Assembly (NCBI RefSeq): GCF_004027225.2 | Contig: NC_046358.1 | Coordinates: forward strand, 62,357,528 to 62,421,527 | DNA from: Strigops habroptila | Taxonomy: Eukaryota; Chordata; Aves; Psittaciformes; Psittacidae | Length of the DNA stretch: 64,000 nt | Direction: 5' to 3' | Part shown: positions 25,661 to 39,122 of the stretch, piece after piece | How positions within the stretch are numbered: position 1 is the stretch's first letter | Layout of the letters: each line of letters opens with the position of its first letter | Notes under the pieces: generated by a model | Told to the model about the DNA's origin: nothing | The model's input: the letters and a program-made list of their open reading frames with translations, nothing else | The model's database searches: none | Position numbers and translations under genes: made by a program

Positions 25661-26099
25661 GCGTATTCCCCAGGATTCCAGAAGCAAAATAAGCAAATAA
25701 GGCAAAACTAAAATCAGCTCAAAAGGTAAATGAGTGTTGGCAACTCCTTTGCCTCGGTTTTAGTAGCAACAGAACTACACGCTCAGCATGGGTCAGTGTA
25801 TTAGGCGAGGAGGGGTGCAGCACCTCAGCAAACCAGCCCACCACAAAACACTACCAACAAGCAGTTAACAGCGGTTTTTAGGTGATTGATACATGTGTCA
25901 AGGACTTCAAATCAGGAGATGGAGGAAGAAAAGGACAATGTCTAAAAACAATATATGCATTTAAAAAATGATCAAAATTTTTAGGGTTTTTTTAAATTTT
26001 TGTATGGGTGAAGAGCGTATTTACCTGTAGGACCACGTAGCTGTTGAAGAGAAATACTATTTTAAACATTTTTTTATGTCTTCAGAACCAGAAGCCTGG
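25661..26099. other. intergenic, no feature seen
   Basis: Between GC-rich island 2 and the plus-strand CR1. Short T runs near 25980-26000. Confidence 0.6.
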
Positions 26100-26104
26100 G
26101 ATAA

Positions 26105-26507
26105 GACAGGCTGAGAGAGTTGAGGCTGTTCAGCCTGGTGAAGAGAAGGCTGTGTGGAGACCTCATAGCAGCCTTCCAGTATCAGAAGGGGGCCTCTAAG
26201 GATGCCGGAGAGGAACTCTTCCTTAGGGACTGTAGAGGTAGGACAAGGGGTAATGGCTTCAAGCTTAAACAGGAGAAGTTCAGGTTAGATATAAGGAAGA
26301 AGTTCTTTACTGTGAGGGTGGTGAGGCACTGGAACGGGTTGCCCAGGGAGGTTGTGAATGCTCCATCCCTGGTGGTGTTCAAGGCCAGGTTGGATAGAGC
26401 CTTGGGCAACATGGTTTAGTGCGAGGTGTCCCTGCCCATGGCAGGGGGGGTGGAACTAGATGATCTTAAGGTCCTTTCCAACCCTAACTATTCTATGATT
26501 CTATGAT
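26105..26507 (+). mobile_element. CR1 LINE 3' end, ~400 bp, plus strand
   Basis: Begins inside the C-terminal part of CR1 ORF2 (GACAGGCTGAGAGAGTTGAG) and keeps a 99-codon open frame at 26120-26419 ([49 protein letters not shown], ending ALGNMV). The UTR and the ATTCTATGATTCTATG end follow. It is very close to the minus-strand copy at 19937-21135 (about 8 residue differences over the shared 99) and so belongs to the same subfamily. A possible short duplication (GATAAG at 26100-26105 and 26505-26510) flanks it. Confidence 0.95.
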
Positions 26508-29500
26508 AAGCATCACAAAATCGTAAAACTGTTTCAAGAGCTAAATGTTGAACTAAATGATTATACTTTCAACAATTGCCCTTTTTCTTTGTAATGGACT
26601 GAAAACCAAACAAGCCCTGAAACAAACAGTCCCAGTCTCAGTTCAGCCTCTAACAGCACCTATTACAAGTCTAGGTCCTATATACTGAACTGTCTTACGA
26701 GAAGCTGAGAGAAGTTGAGCTCAGTTTATAGGACCTTGGTTTAATATTGATTAAGTGTTCAAAAGCCTGTGTTGGCATAAGCCTAGCCTCAAGCTGAACA
26801 ATATCAACTGTTAGGGAAAGTGAAACTTGTGCCACAAATCTGTTGCCAAATATTCATACTGGTTTCTCAAGCATACAAACACAATTTATATTCCAGTAGC
26901 ACAAACCAAAAGCATTCAGTAATACACAAATGTGAAAAAGTCCTTATAATCATTCCCTTTAAATAAGCAACTGAATTCTAAAATGAAACCACTGTTTTCC
27001 TTCAGCATTTTCCATCCAGCCATAGGCACAGCTATGAATGCATTTCATTAAACAGAAGGTGAAGAGGATAAAGAGGCAGATGAAGCCAGATCAATAGTTT
27101 ACAATTTAAAAAAAAATAATTTCGCTCATGCCCATGGAAGGTGAAAATAAAATGCAGAAAGAAAGCAGCTGTTCAGCATCCTCCCCAACAATATGAGGAA
27201 ATTACATGTTTCTTCTGAAAGAGGTATTTTAGCACAGTAGGATGTTCTTATGTTGTGACAAGATAATATGTGTGTAAAGCACTCCTATAATTCAGCTGTC
27301 ACAGAGATGCGCTTACTCAAGTGCATGTGTGTCAATGGAGAATTAGCTTTGATCTGTAAAATACATCAGATGGCTTCCATTCCTTACGCTGAATCAACTC
27401 GGTTTGATAAGAAATTAATCTGACCATCTTTCTTATTGCCATTTTCAGAGTGCCTAATCTCTGGAACGGATGGTGTGACTGCATGGAGCTGTTTACAGGG
27501 TAAAATACTAATGTCAACATGGATAAAAATCACATTTTAATGGTTTTTATCTTAGCACTTCCCCTTTAGAGCATCCTAGGCATTTCAGGGTCATCAGGGT
27601 AACACACTACCCAGCAAATTTTCCTGGGAATTAAAAAAAAACCAAACAAACAGTATTTAATCCTGAATAGACCCTAAATTTGGAACTCAAAAATACATTT
27701 TCTCTAGCTTTTGTAATTTCAGCATTAGTGATCCAGATGTGAAAACAGAATTATTTCAACAACTATGTCTGCCAACACTATAAAGACTGACTTAAATCTG
27801 CAATAGTTTATGCAGTTTAATATACAGCCGATACCAATTTTTTTCACTATAATCATTCTTCCAAATAGAAGTTAACTTCAGTCTGGACTCTAAGTTCTTC
27901 AGCGCATGCTTCTTCAGACAAACAGAAAGCAAAAGTGAGTCTGATTTTCAGAATTTGGATGTCAAAGAAAAGAAAATAGTACATGCACACTGTAAATCTA
28001 AAGTGAAAAAATTCATCTATTTTGAGGAGTATGCTTTGAAGCTGATGCTTGCTTTGAGGGACTAGAATCTGGAAGCTGTCCCTTACTTTGCTTGTTTACC
28101 TCCTTCACACACTCACCTGGATGCACAAAATACTTCTAAGAAACTCCAGTGTCCTTTCTGGACACTGAGCATGCTGCGGTCTAAAGCTTAGCTGCTGCTG
28201 CAATTCATCTGTAACTTTTCATTTGGCATGTGGGGAAAAAAGGCTAAACGTCTGATCAGAAAAAAAAAAACAGGTTAAGTAAGACCTTCACCTCAAGTAT
28301 TCCTCTATGCCCTATAAGTCATAGTGCCGCAAAGTCTTACATCTAGGCACAGATAAATTCTTAATTAAGAATCTACTGACAGAGAATTCCTACAGTCATT
28401 TAATGCAGCACAAAAAAGAGGAACTAGTGTGACAAATGAAAATCACACCCATACTTGTTCTTAACTTAAGCATCTTATAGGTTTGGCTCTTCCTGTCTCT
28501 GACCATTTTACTGTTTCTAAAGACTACCTTCACAGACTGAAAACATCTACTTTGAGGAATCTAGAAGTCTTTGCTGCCAGTACACCACTTCTATAAATAA
28601 GTACGCCTATAAGCTGACATAATAGATATGGTAATACTTGTGAAGGAAAATAAACAAAAGACAGTATCTGCTCACAGATGGGCTATTTCAGCATCCAGTG
28701 AAACTCAGGTGATAGGGCAGAAACAGATGAAGTGGTGGCAATATTTTTTAACCTTTGCAACTGATGGAGCAGGAGTGTAAAGAAGAATGGAAGCTGTGGT
28801 AAACCAACCAGAAACAAGTAATTTGGGTAGGAGACAGGGAAGAGAACAACTGAGTCTCCTCTCCATCTGTCTGTGGCCTTTTATCTATGTGTGCAGCTAC
28901 TAGTTGTGCTAAGCCACAAGTACATCTCTGAACAATAGCTATAACTCTGAACATAGAAATAAATCTAATTCCCATACTCGCACTACCTTTCAAAAACTAT
29001 TCACTGATGTAAAGAAAACACACAGTAATTATTTACACACATTAGCTAGTTACATTTGTAATTTCAGCCAGATCAGGTAAAGTAGAGCGATACTTTACAA
29101 TCCAGCCTGTAAGCCATTTTGCAAAGCAACAGGAATCAAAAGCTTGTTACCCACCCTTCACCCATTGAATCAGCTCTTCTCTGGTGTTCCCAAGGCAGCT
29201 CACCTCTATTTTCTCAGTGATACCAGCTTCTGCCAACTGCTTATGTGCTTTCCCTCAAGCACCTATGTACTTTCTTCCTCGCTTTGCAGTAGAAACATTC
29301 TCCCTCCCTGCATGAAACGAACTACCACCTCCTAGGCCTCTTTCAAAGTACCCCTTTACCACTGAGTCCCACTTTGAAGCCAGTAGTGTCAGCTCACGAT
29401 GACCACTGCCTTCTCAAATTATTCTTCTGAGATCTTGAACTTCAGGCACATACTGTGATTTTACTACAACAGTAGATGGAATTTGATCTTGACCTGTACT

Positions 29501-29623
29501 CTTGGCTGCAGTTGTTGGACTGCAAAAGAACTAGTAGTAACAGGTGTACACAGAATTAAAGTTGAGTAGGGTGAGATTTGTTGTGAGAAAGAAAGTACCA
29601 AAGTGGAATGCAAACCTGAACAG

Positions 29624-29660
29624 AAAAAAAAAAAAAAAAAAAAGAAGAAAGAAAGAGAGA
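29624..29660 (+). repeat. A20 run with GA-rich extension
   Basis: A run at 29624-29643 followed by gaagaaagaaagagaga. The phenylalanine-rich minus-strand ORFs here are artefacts of this tract. No AATAAA precedes it. Confidence 0.85.
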
Positions 29661-30380
29661 TGGCCAAAAAAGTGTGGTTGCGCTTTTGAGCCCATTAAAA
29701 ATGTAGCATTTTTATCACAAAAATTTATTATATACAAGCTGTAGGTTTGTTTCTCGCTTGAAAAATAGAAATTTGCAAAGCCAGAATCTGAGTAGGCAGA
29801 AAAACTCAATAGGTCTGTCCTCAAAATACATTCAGAAAGAAACCTGTATACCTTGTTGTCTAAAGAGTTTAATGGCTTTCAGACACACAGTGGTGCCCAA
29901 TAATCAAATGGAATTAAAGTGCAATTAATTACACAGTTAGAAATTAATATATTAGTTACTTGATGGTACCATTTCTCTCCCTAATAGACTTCAAGCTGTA
30001 TAACCAAAATAGAAATTGTAACCACAGCACAGCACAATTTCTTATAGACACAGATAACAGACAGTGGCCATTAACTTCCTTTAATAGTTTACACACCAAG
30101 AATTCAACAAAGGGTTACTGCAAGTATCCAAATAATATACTATAGCGAAGGTGAAAATAGGTACTCCCTACTCCCTGACGTAAAGATAACTGCAGTAGTT
30201 GAAGAATTAACTCCTCATAGGGCAAGAAAACCTGGGCCAGCTACCAAAATACAGAAAACATCAAATAATCACTGTTTATTTGATGAAGGTTTGAAGTGAC
30301 CAGCCACAAAGGAGCCAGTCATTCTTTGGCTCCAGGATGCAAAGACTGTTAATTCATTTTTGTTGTTTTAAGTAAAATAA

Positions 30381-30399
30381 CACACATACACACACACAT
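30381..30399 (+). repeat. short (CA)n-like microsatellite
   Basis: cacacatacacacacacat, about 19 bases, interrupted. Confidence 0.8.
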
Positions 30400-30991
30400 G
30401 GCTGTTTTACAGTCAGTAGTAACTAAAGAATTGTGTTGAAATTTCCAAATGTTTCACAGCATCTGAAGTGTAGAGAAATGATACAGTGTCTCCCTCCAGC
30501 CTCCTTCAAGTAACACATACAGACTACACAGACAAACTTTGCAGTACAAGGGAAAGGAACAAACTTCTGGCTGCCATTTGAGAGCCTTTCAATAGGCTGC
30601 CACCTCTTCTGGGCAACCAGAAAGCAACATTCTGTTACTCATCACTTGATTTATTTATTATTGTCATAAAACAGGATTTGACAGGTTTAGAGTTTGATGG
30701 AGATACATACCACAAATCTTTTACAAGCAGAAATGTGGTCTATAAATTTGCTTTGCTTCTACAGCTGTTCTAAAAATAACACACAAACACCATTTCAATA
30801 CAACTTTTTGAGCTTGACACTTGTCTTTGCCTTCAAAACAAAGTTTTACAGACAGTAAGTGCACTAGAAATACTAATTCACTGTTTAGAAAAAAGGTATC
30901 CAATGAGCAAAAATGTGAATCAATTACATCAATGTGTATTTCCAAAATTCACATAGACAACAGTATCACAGGTGAATGAATGCAAAAGAAC

Positions 30992-31080
30992 TAATGCAAG
31001 GTGTCCCTGCCCATGGCAGAGGGGTTGGAACTAGATGATCTTAAGGTCCTTTCCAACCCTAACTATTCTATGATTCTATG
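30992..31080 (+). mobile_element. CR1 LINE 3' UTR fragment, 89 bp
   Basis: Contains only the CR1 3' UTR, from AGGTGTCCCTGCCCATGGCA to the terminal ATTCTATGATTCTATG. Type-A end, nearly identical to the 26-kb copy, so probably of similar age. Confidence 0.9.
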
Positions 31081-32256
31081 ACAACACAACCATCCCTTCC
31101 CAAATACCTGGAATGATACCTAGAAATGCACAAAAAGAATCTTCAGTAATCTTCTAGGCAAATTATTGAGGAATCAGCTATGCAGTCTGAAGCCATTCTT
31201 CCTTAAGCACAATTAATTGCAAATTCTATGGTACTCATAAGCAATATTAGCTAGTACAATATAACTGCTATGACAGAATCTTCAGTGTCTACTGTTATGT
31301 TAGACATACCTACAGTGACCTTAATAATCATAACTTGACCTTAAGTCATCACATCATTTTAGATTTTAGCTCTAAAAGCTAGAGGTTTCCTTCTGAGAAG
31401 TATCTTAATCAAATTACTTCTATATTCTTTTTATCCACTATATACAAACACTGCATCATATGCATGGCCTGTACTCATGACTTTAGTTATGTCAGTTATC
31501 ACTAGTTAAATCAGTTCTTAGATTAAAAAAAAACAACCAACAAATCAATCAACATAGTCAAGCTGATGGAAAACACAAGACAGAGATCCAAGGACTGCCA
31601 TTCTTCCCACTAAGTCTTTGCTTGGCAGCAGCGCACACCGTCCTGTTGGAGCTACTGCTTGTAATTTATTAAACAAGCAACAAAAATTGCAACCAATTTA
31701 GACTTAAGATTTATAGATTTAAGACAGGGGCCCACCTTGGTAAGATCTGCCATTTCTGTGTGTGCTTCTCTGCGGCAAATGCAGCTGACTTGCCTCTCCC
31801 CCTCAGCATGAAAATAGAGGACTGACTCAGCAGGGTTGCTCTCTGGATAAGAGCAACGCTGCTTGCTTCATTACAAAGGGATTTCCTAAATGACCTTTGT
31901 GGCAACCTTGGTTTGAAGGCTAACCTATGGAAAGTAAAACGCTGTAGAGCGCTTGAAGGCCCTCTGGTAACTCAACACAAAATACTCTTCATACGGACAC
32001 AATGAGCTCTTCACACAACACTTTAGCTCTTCCCTAGCAGCCTTATCTAAAATTCAGTCACAAATTCAATACTGTTAGGATTGTTTATGCTTCAGCTGTG
32101 TATTAGCTATTGAGTTAAAAGCTGAAATAACAAAGCATTTTCCAATTTCACTTGAAAGCAAAAATTTTAATTAGAGTGAAATGCATCTGTATGCTCTGTA
32201 TGTATGTGTGCATCTAGAGGCAACCATATCCTTTAAAAGACCCTCTCAATATTACC

Positions 32257-32400
32257 ATAGAATCATGGAAAGGTTTGGGTTGGAAGGGACCTTAAAGCTC
32301 ATCTAGTTCTAACCCTTTGCCACAGGCAGGGACACCTTCCACTAGACCAGGTCGCTCCAAGCCCCTGTGTCCAACCTGGCCTTGAACACTGCCAGGGATG
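32257..32400 (-). mobile_element. CR1 LINE 3' end fragment
   Basis: Reverse complement of a CR1 3' end: starts ATAGAATCATGGAAAGG on plus and runs to the ORF2 end (cttgaacactgccagggatg). Type-B sequence. Confidence 0.9.
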
Positions 32401-35400
32401 AGCATATAGGTTCTAAAGTTCTTAGAACTAAACTTTGTGATCAGAATGATGTGTTGCTGTAAAGCCCTAGTGAATCAACCGACACATTAATGTAATAGTT
32501 TGAATTTACCACAATTATTCTCTCCAAGGTTTAAAATCAGACTGAAAGAAAAAAAGATTCAGTTCAGCCATACGCAAACAGGACAAACCTGACGTGATAA
32601 ATAGAGATTCCAAAATATCAGTAGAATAGTGTTTTAGTAATTTATAGCTGAAGCACTAAGAAAGAATGACTTTGAAGCAAAACAGAGGTATGAGCAGTCA
32701 GTGTCCCCCTTACCATCTGAAGATCTACTGAAGTCAGCCACAGCATGTCCTTGGATTTCAGCTGGCATGAATAGGTTCTTCACAACTTCATGACTTTGTT
32801 CCCAGCTGGTGACTCTTTGTTAATTTTTAATAAAACAGTAAGATACAATAAAATGAATCACAGTGACAGTGAGATGCAAGAAATAAGTAGCTCCCCAGTT
32901 CAAATATATGATGAAAGCAATGAAATATAAATTTACAATAAATTCTATTACTGAACTTTTGTTGTCATCAGCAACAGGCTTTAATAGTTGGAAATATTTC
33001 TTTTATTCATTATCTTATTTTAAATTGTTCTTACCTTCCCTGGAGTACCTGGACTTCAGAAGGTTCATATTTTATCAATGTCTTTATTGTGAGTCAGTGA
33101 ATAGCAAGATTCCCAGCTGGACTCTGGCTTCTGCTCTTCAGCTGGATTTGATCTGACTCTCACGAGCTCAGTCTTACGTCATTCAGAAAAATTATTCAAA
33201 TAACTCTAACCTTGAAGTTGTTCACTGAGAAGTTGTTTTTTTCCCCCTCTTTACACCAAGAACAAGCTGTGTTCTTATTAGCACAGTGTTCAGCCAGCTT
33301 CCCACCCCCCCTTTTAGATTCTGGGCCAAGGTCATTTTTACATTATCTGCTACAGACAGATTTTAAACACACCAGACAGATGTTACTTCCATTTTAAAAA
33401 CATAGCTATGGAAAGTGTTTTGAGTCATAACAAAAGAAATCTGAGGATTCTGGAATAATTTTAAAGTAACTCAAACTAGAAAGGGAGTCTGCATGATGTT
33501 GCAAAGAAGCAGTTAACAATCTGTCATGTTGAAAGTAGAGAACACTAGAGAGACCAGTAATCCTGAAAATTCTGCAAAAGCATATTAAAATCTTGGGAAT
33601 AAAAGAAATATGATGACTCCTATATTAGCAGTGTTATTAATGACACTCTAAAATGCCTGTCCAAACAACAACTTCAGAAGCAGCACTTGCACTTCTTACT
33701 TCCAAGAAAAATTCTACCACTGGTTTGTAGTCTGTCTCAGGACAGCAAAAATATTCTATTGCTCAACATGGAGAGCCTTATGTTCACTTGCAAGATCATT
33801 AATGAACACTATGCATTTACAGCTTATTTGAACTATCTTAGGGAATTCTGGGAAACTAATCACATATTCCATCCATCTCATACTTATTTAACTAATTACT
33901 TTGTAAGGAATGGGGTTCACTTTTTTAATCTTCTGCCATAGGCAGCCCATGTCAGTGGTGCCCTGGTGAAACCATCCACATGTCAGTCCACCGAGTAGGA
34001 ATAGTTCGTGCTTTCCCGTACCACACAGATGCAACCTCACATAAATCCTCTCTGAATCTCATATATTTTGACTTTAAAAAGCCCACCCCTAAAGAACCAT
34101 CAGGCTGCGGTATCATCTGGTTATCCAAATTACAAAGGACCTAAGAATTTTCAGTCCTTTTTCCTCTGCTGTTTTCAGAGGCTCCCAGAATGATAATACC
34201 TCAGCATCTTGGAAAGCTTTGTTTTTCTCTCCAGTCTAGGAGGACCAACTTTCTAATTTCTTCCTTCCTACCACTTCTCTTCCATTCCTCGTTGATAAAA
34301 TCCTACTTCATTATCTTTTTTTTTTTTTTAATTTAATCTTAGCATCTTTTCTATGGTATAGTCAGGAAAACTTTGGACTTCAGCACTTTGTAAATGATAC
34401 CAATTCTAGTACTCTTGCATTTCCTATTTGACAGAATTGTCCAATCCTAGGAAGTCCTGAGAGCTTTTAACTCCACTTAAAAAGGGGATTTAAACAAGAG
34501 ATTTCCATAACTAAAAAAAATATTACCAGGACTTATCTGCCCACATCACTGCTGAAAAACTCTTTCTGCTCTTCTAAGATTAAATTATCTTTTTCTAAAA
34601 AATTAATTGCTTCCAACTGTTGGTTGAGAGAGATCCCTGGCCCATGCCAGCTACTTTGTGTCCAAGAAACTATCAGGGAAAACGCTGTCTGATCAGGCCA
34701 AACAAAAGAGGCAAGGAGTCTTCTAAGAGGAAACAGCATAGACAATCAAGTTTCAGTGCTGGGAAATATTCCCTGTTACTGTTGGACAGGATTTACATCT
34801 TGGCACTGCCTATAAATCATAAAACCCTACTTTGTGCAATGCTAGCTATACACTAAATATTTGAGGCCCAGATAAAAGCTCTTGTAAAAAGGCTGAAGGT
34901 AATGCTCTCTCCTTTCATTAACACAACAATAAACAAATATACAGGAAAAATATTATTACCTTCTTTTAAACTGTTTTCTCTTGAGTCTCAAACTCATGAA
35001 AGATCTGAAATAACTGCAGTTCTGTTGGCAGCCTTACATGATTCTCTCAAATGATACCACAGGGCAAGGTGTTCCAACTCATTCTTCAGTTCCAAATTCT
35101 CTAAAAAGACTAAAAACATTGGAATTCACAATGGAGCCACTGGGGAATGAATGGCAACTCTACCAGATCCTCCAGTACAGCAACAGAGTGTTAGTTACTT
35201 TTACTAAAGAAATAAGACATATATAAAAGATATAAATACACCATGCAAAGTCATATCTTAGCACCAGTAATATTTTTTTAACACATTGAGCAGGCATGCA
35301 CCTGGTTGTGGGGCCCACACTGCATGTTCAACATTTGGGATCTCCATTATTCCAGCATACAGCCTAACCCCTATTTCATTTATGAAAGCCCTAATAAAAA

Positions 35401-38400
35401 GTCAGGAGGCTGTTCTTCTGAGTCAGCTGTTCTACCTTTTATCCTTCCATTTTTCCTTTCACTGTAATCCAAATAAAGAGCCATGATTTCATACGTGCCT
35501 GCCCCTGGTGGGTTACCACCTGTTTTGCAGCTGGCGAGTCTCTTTCTTTGCATAAAACAGTTTTCAGACCAGACCTTCATTCTGGCACCATGGGGCAAAT
35601 TGGGGTCCCACTAAAACTTACTGTCCAATTGTCTTCACACAATCATAGCCACAACCCCAAGCACTGCTGTCATGATTCCAAAAAGACAAAAATCTGTAGC
35701 AGTTTGAAAACATGCTTTATTCATCCAAGATTTAATAGTCTGTTTGCTTCTTCCGGAAGACTACATATTGTGACATTTTGCTCAGTCTAACAGATACTAC
35801 AAACAACTCTTCTTAAAGCTGTGACCCTTATTTTTGTTTGCTGGTTTTGCATAATGTGAAAAGACATATTAACAGTCTCTCTAGTAACAGTGAGAATTAC
35901 TGCAATGCATTTATTCCTTGCCTAAGTATTGCTTCCACTTACATGAATTTCCAATGAACCTCAGCTCTTTTTTAATGAAAACTTAGACTTATGCCCTCAT
36001 ATTACTCCTGAACAGGGTTTGATTTCAGTTTTATTTTTATTCATGTCCTCTAATAGCAAATGTATGTTATTGAAGAACCTGAGAAGAAAACGAGTGTCTT
36101 TTCAGGACAAAATGATAAGGGTATTTCAGAGATGATTTTTGTGGAGTAACTGTTGTTACCATGACTTAACCTTCTTTTAACAATTAACTGGTATGCCAGC
36201 AGGCCAAATTGAGATATGATGACATATACTGAGACATTAAATTTCATTGTATTAAGGGAATGTGTATAAAACAGGTTTGCAGGTCTGTTGTCCAGCTAAG
36301 TATGGAGATCATATGTTTATGTTTTTATACATGATTTCTAAAGTTTGCTTTTAAGATTTTCTTCTTTGAAACAAAAGACAGTATTAGAATCTTTTGGATT
36401 TTCCCACCAAAGGTATTTTTGCCGAGGATGGAAAATGTTGATCCTTGCACGGATGCAATATACTATGATGTGCAAGTTGTACTTGTTTAAAGTGCTTTAT
36501 AACAATGATATATTCTGCCACCTTCATCATATTTCATACTTACCTGTTAAAGCACTTAAGTTGCAACTACTTCAGAGTTCCATTGCTACAGCATGTTGAT
36601 GAATGGAGATGCTAATGTAATCTGTGACTGAATGTAACTGGCCCTCTTCCTCTCCACTGCCATCCACATGCACCATGTAGCATTCACACTAACTGCCTGA
36701 GTATTTCTGTGACGAGAAACAGGAGTCTGGGTAGATGCACTGAAATGAAAAAAGTGTTTATTCTACATTGAGGGAGCAGAGGAAACAGCGAAACCCAACA
36801 CCACTGCTTTTCCTAAAGATGTGTGTTTCTCTACAGCTATAAATGCACCTCTCCCCCTCTTTATCTCTCAGTTTCTTTTTTCTGATGCTGCTATTTCTAA
36901 AAAGCATTGTTTTGGAGTGAAGTCTGTATGAAAAGTCACATTGTGCTCAGAGGGACAGATCACTGACCCACAAAAGCTTTTGTACAGTTACCAATCTGCC
37001 TCCTGTGCACACTTAGGGATTCTCCAAAGTTATCTAGGCTGAAGAAATCTTATCAAAGTCTTTTGTATTACACCAACTGCAGAAGCTTCAAGGGGAATTT
37101 TATGCTAATGATTCTCTTTAATCTCCATATAATTCAGGCCAACTAAAAATAGATCTTTTACAAACAATGAATCATCATGACTTTAAGTGGATGCAGACTG
37201 CCACAAAAAAGTTGCAATCTCTGTTCCACAGCACTTTTCTTTCCTCTCTCCATGTAACAACCACCCAATGAGCCACTGACAAAAATGAATACAATTGGTT
37301 TTTCTTCTCCCCTCTTACTTCAGCTATCAGTAGTACAACCAGAGTCCAATAAAGAAACTATTCCATATACCATATTCATTTGAAAGACAATTCCAGAAGA
37401 GAAATAGAATTTACCTTTTTTTTTTTAATTAAGAAAATTAGACATGAGATTGCTAAATCTCATGACAGTAGCAAAAGCAAAGCTAATCTCTCTTCTGAAA
37501 GAGAAAAAAAAAAAGAGTACCTAGTCCCAGAGCAGGCCGTAGTCCTACTTTTACTGTTGTTCCACGCTCCTGGAATGTGTGAGAAAAAAGAGATACATGC
37601 AGTGACTGAACCGATTTGTATGATTAATTAGCATCCATGTTACCTTGCAGATCAGATACATTTCACAAGACTTCACACAGTGGTATTCTACATGTAAAGA
37701 TTTCTCCTGGCATGTCACTACCAGGAGACAAATAGCTTTGCAAAAGTATCTCTATGATAAAGTGGGTCTGTGTGCAGCAAGGAGCTAGCTTTGTATCTCT
37801 CCTTAGACCACTGTACTCAAAGCTACCATCACTGAAGGGAAGCAGTAACAGTCACGTCAAAAGCCTAAACAGTAATTCATTTGGCAATTGAAAAACTACT
37901 CACGTCTCAGTGACAATATCATTGGTTTTCTAACACAATTCTTGTGGATTCCTTGAATTTTAGCAACACTTGAATTTTAGCAACTTCTGGAATTCCCTTA
38001 AGACTGGTACATACGATAAAGATTTGTATGCATTTTTCTTAGACAGGAGGTGGAATAAATGAACAACTAGAGTGCAAAGGCCAACTATTAGTATCATAGA
38101 GGTTTAGGGCTAAGGGAGATCCAGGTGTTGGCTGATGAAAAGTAACCATAAGACAAGCTGAAAGATTGTTTCCTGGACTTTTAAAGGCCTTCATGCTTGA
38201 ACTTCTCTGACATTTGCTTTTGGATCTCATTACATTTTATTTTATCCTTTTTCAATGGAAGTTAGCAGTGTGATCCCAGGGTTAAGTTATGCACCTTACT
38301 GACTGTGAGACATCTCTCTCAATTTATCCAACTTTCAAACCCATGGAACTTCATGGCTCTGGTGTGGTAGAGTTTTGTAAGTGAATGTGGATGTCAGTCC

Positions 38401-38734
38401 TGGGTAGCATGATGGAAGCAAGCCCCCATAAGGAACAATACCGCAGCTGCTATGCAATGCTAGGAGAACTCTCTTACCCAGCACACAATCACCAATTACA
38501 GACATTTTTAAGACTACTCCATTTCACAAAGCAGTGTTTAAAATCATTGCAATATACGCACCAATAAAATCAATGGGTACAGAGGCAAAACACCAACCAG
38601 GAGACAATGAAGAGCCATCATGATGTCTGCAACTAAACAGACAGCCCAGGCATAGAAGCACATCCTGTAGGCCACCTGGAAGAGGCCCCCCCCCCCCAAG
38701 ACCGTGGGCTTTGCGGAGTTCTCCATGATTCTTA
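32401..38734. other. intergenic, little seen
   Basis: No gene. Holds a 17-bp direct repeat around cttgaattttagcaac (37952-37984), a possible CR1/L3 scrap (38092-38122) and a C12 run (38686-38697). Confidence 0.7.
38092..38122 (-). mobile_element. possible old CR1/L3-type relic
   Basis: ATCATAGAGGTTTAGGGCTA and the following aagggagatcc resemble the reverse complement of the 3' end of an old CR1/L3-type LINE (form atcatagagtttaaggccag). Only about 30 bases are visible, so this is weak. Confidence 0.3.
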
Positions 38735-39122
38735 TAGAATCAGACTGGTTTGGGTTGGAAGGGACCTTAAAGCTCATCCAGTTCCAACCCCCTGCCATGG
38801 GCAGGGACACCTTCCACTAGACCAAGTTGCTCCAAGCCCCTGTGTCCAACCTGGCCTTGAACACTGCCAGGGATGGGGCAGCCACAGCTTCTCTGGGCAA
38901 CCTGTGCCAGTGCCTCACCACCCTCACAGGGAAGAAATTCTTCCTTGCATCAAAGCTAAATTTTCCCTGTTTAAGTTTGAACCTTGTCCTATCACTACAG
39001 TCCCCGATGAAGTCCCTTTTCTGGCATCCTTGAAGGCCCCCTTCAGATATTGGAAGGCTCCTGTGAGGTCTCCACGCAGGTTCTCTTCTGCAGACTGAAC
39101 AGCCCCGATGTTCTTAGCCTGG
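38735..39122 (-). mobile_element. CR1 LINE 3' end fragment, ~390 bp
   Basis: On plus it starts ATAGAATCAGACTGGTTTGG and continues through the reversed 3' UTR and ~250 bp of reversed ORF2 end (caccctcacagggaagaaat, gaaggcccccttcagatatt, gcagactgaacagccccgat). Several small deletions compared with the intact copies break the frame. Type-B end. A 12-base C run lies just left of it (38686-38697). Confidence 0.9.

Larger units (their letters stand above)
26511..30991. other. intergenic, simple repeats only
   Basis: AT-rich unique DNA with the A20 and CA tracts listed separately. Short ORFs are without recognisable motifs. Confidence 0.7.

Noticed and set aside
29464..29824. Phenylalanine-rich minus ORFs
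   Set aside because: Produced by the A20 homopolymer.
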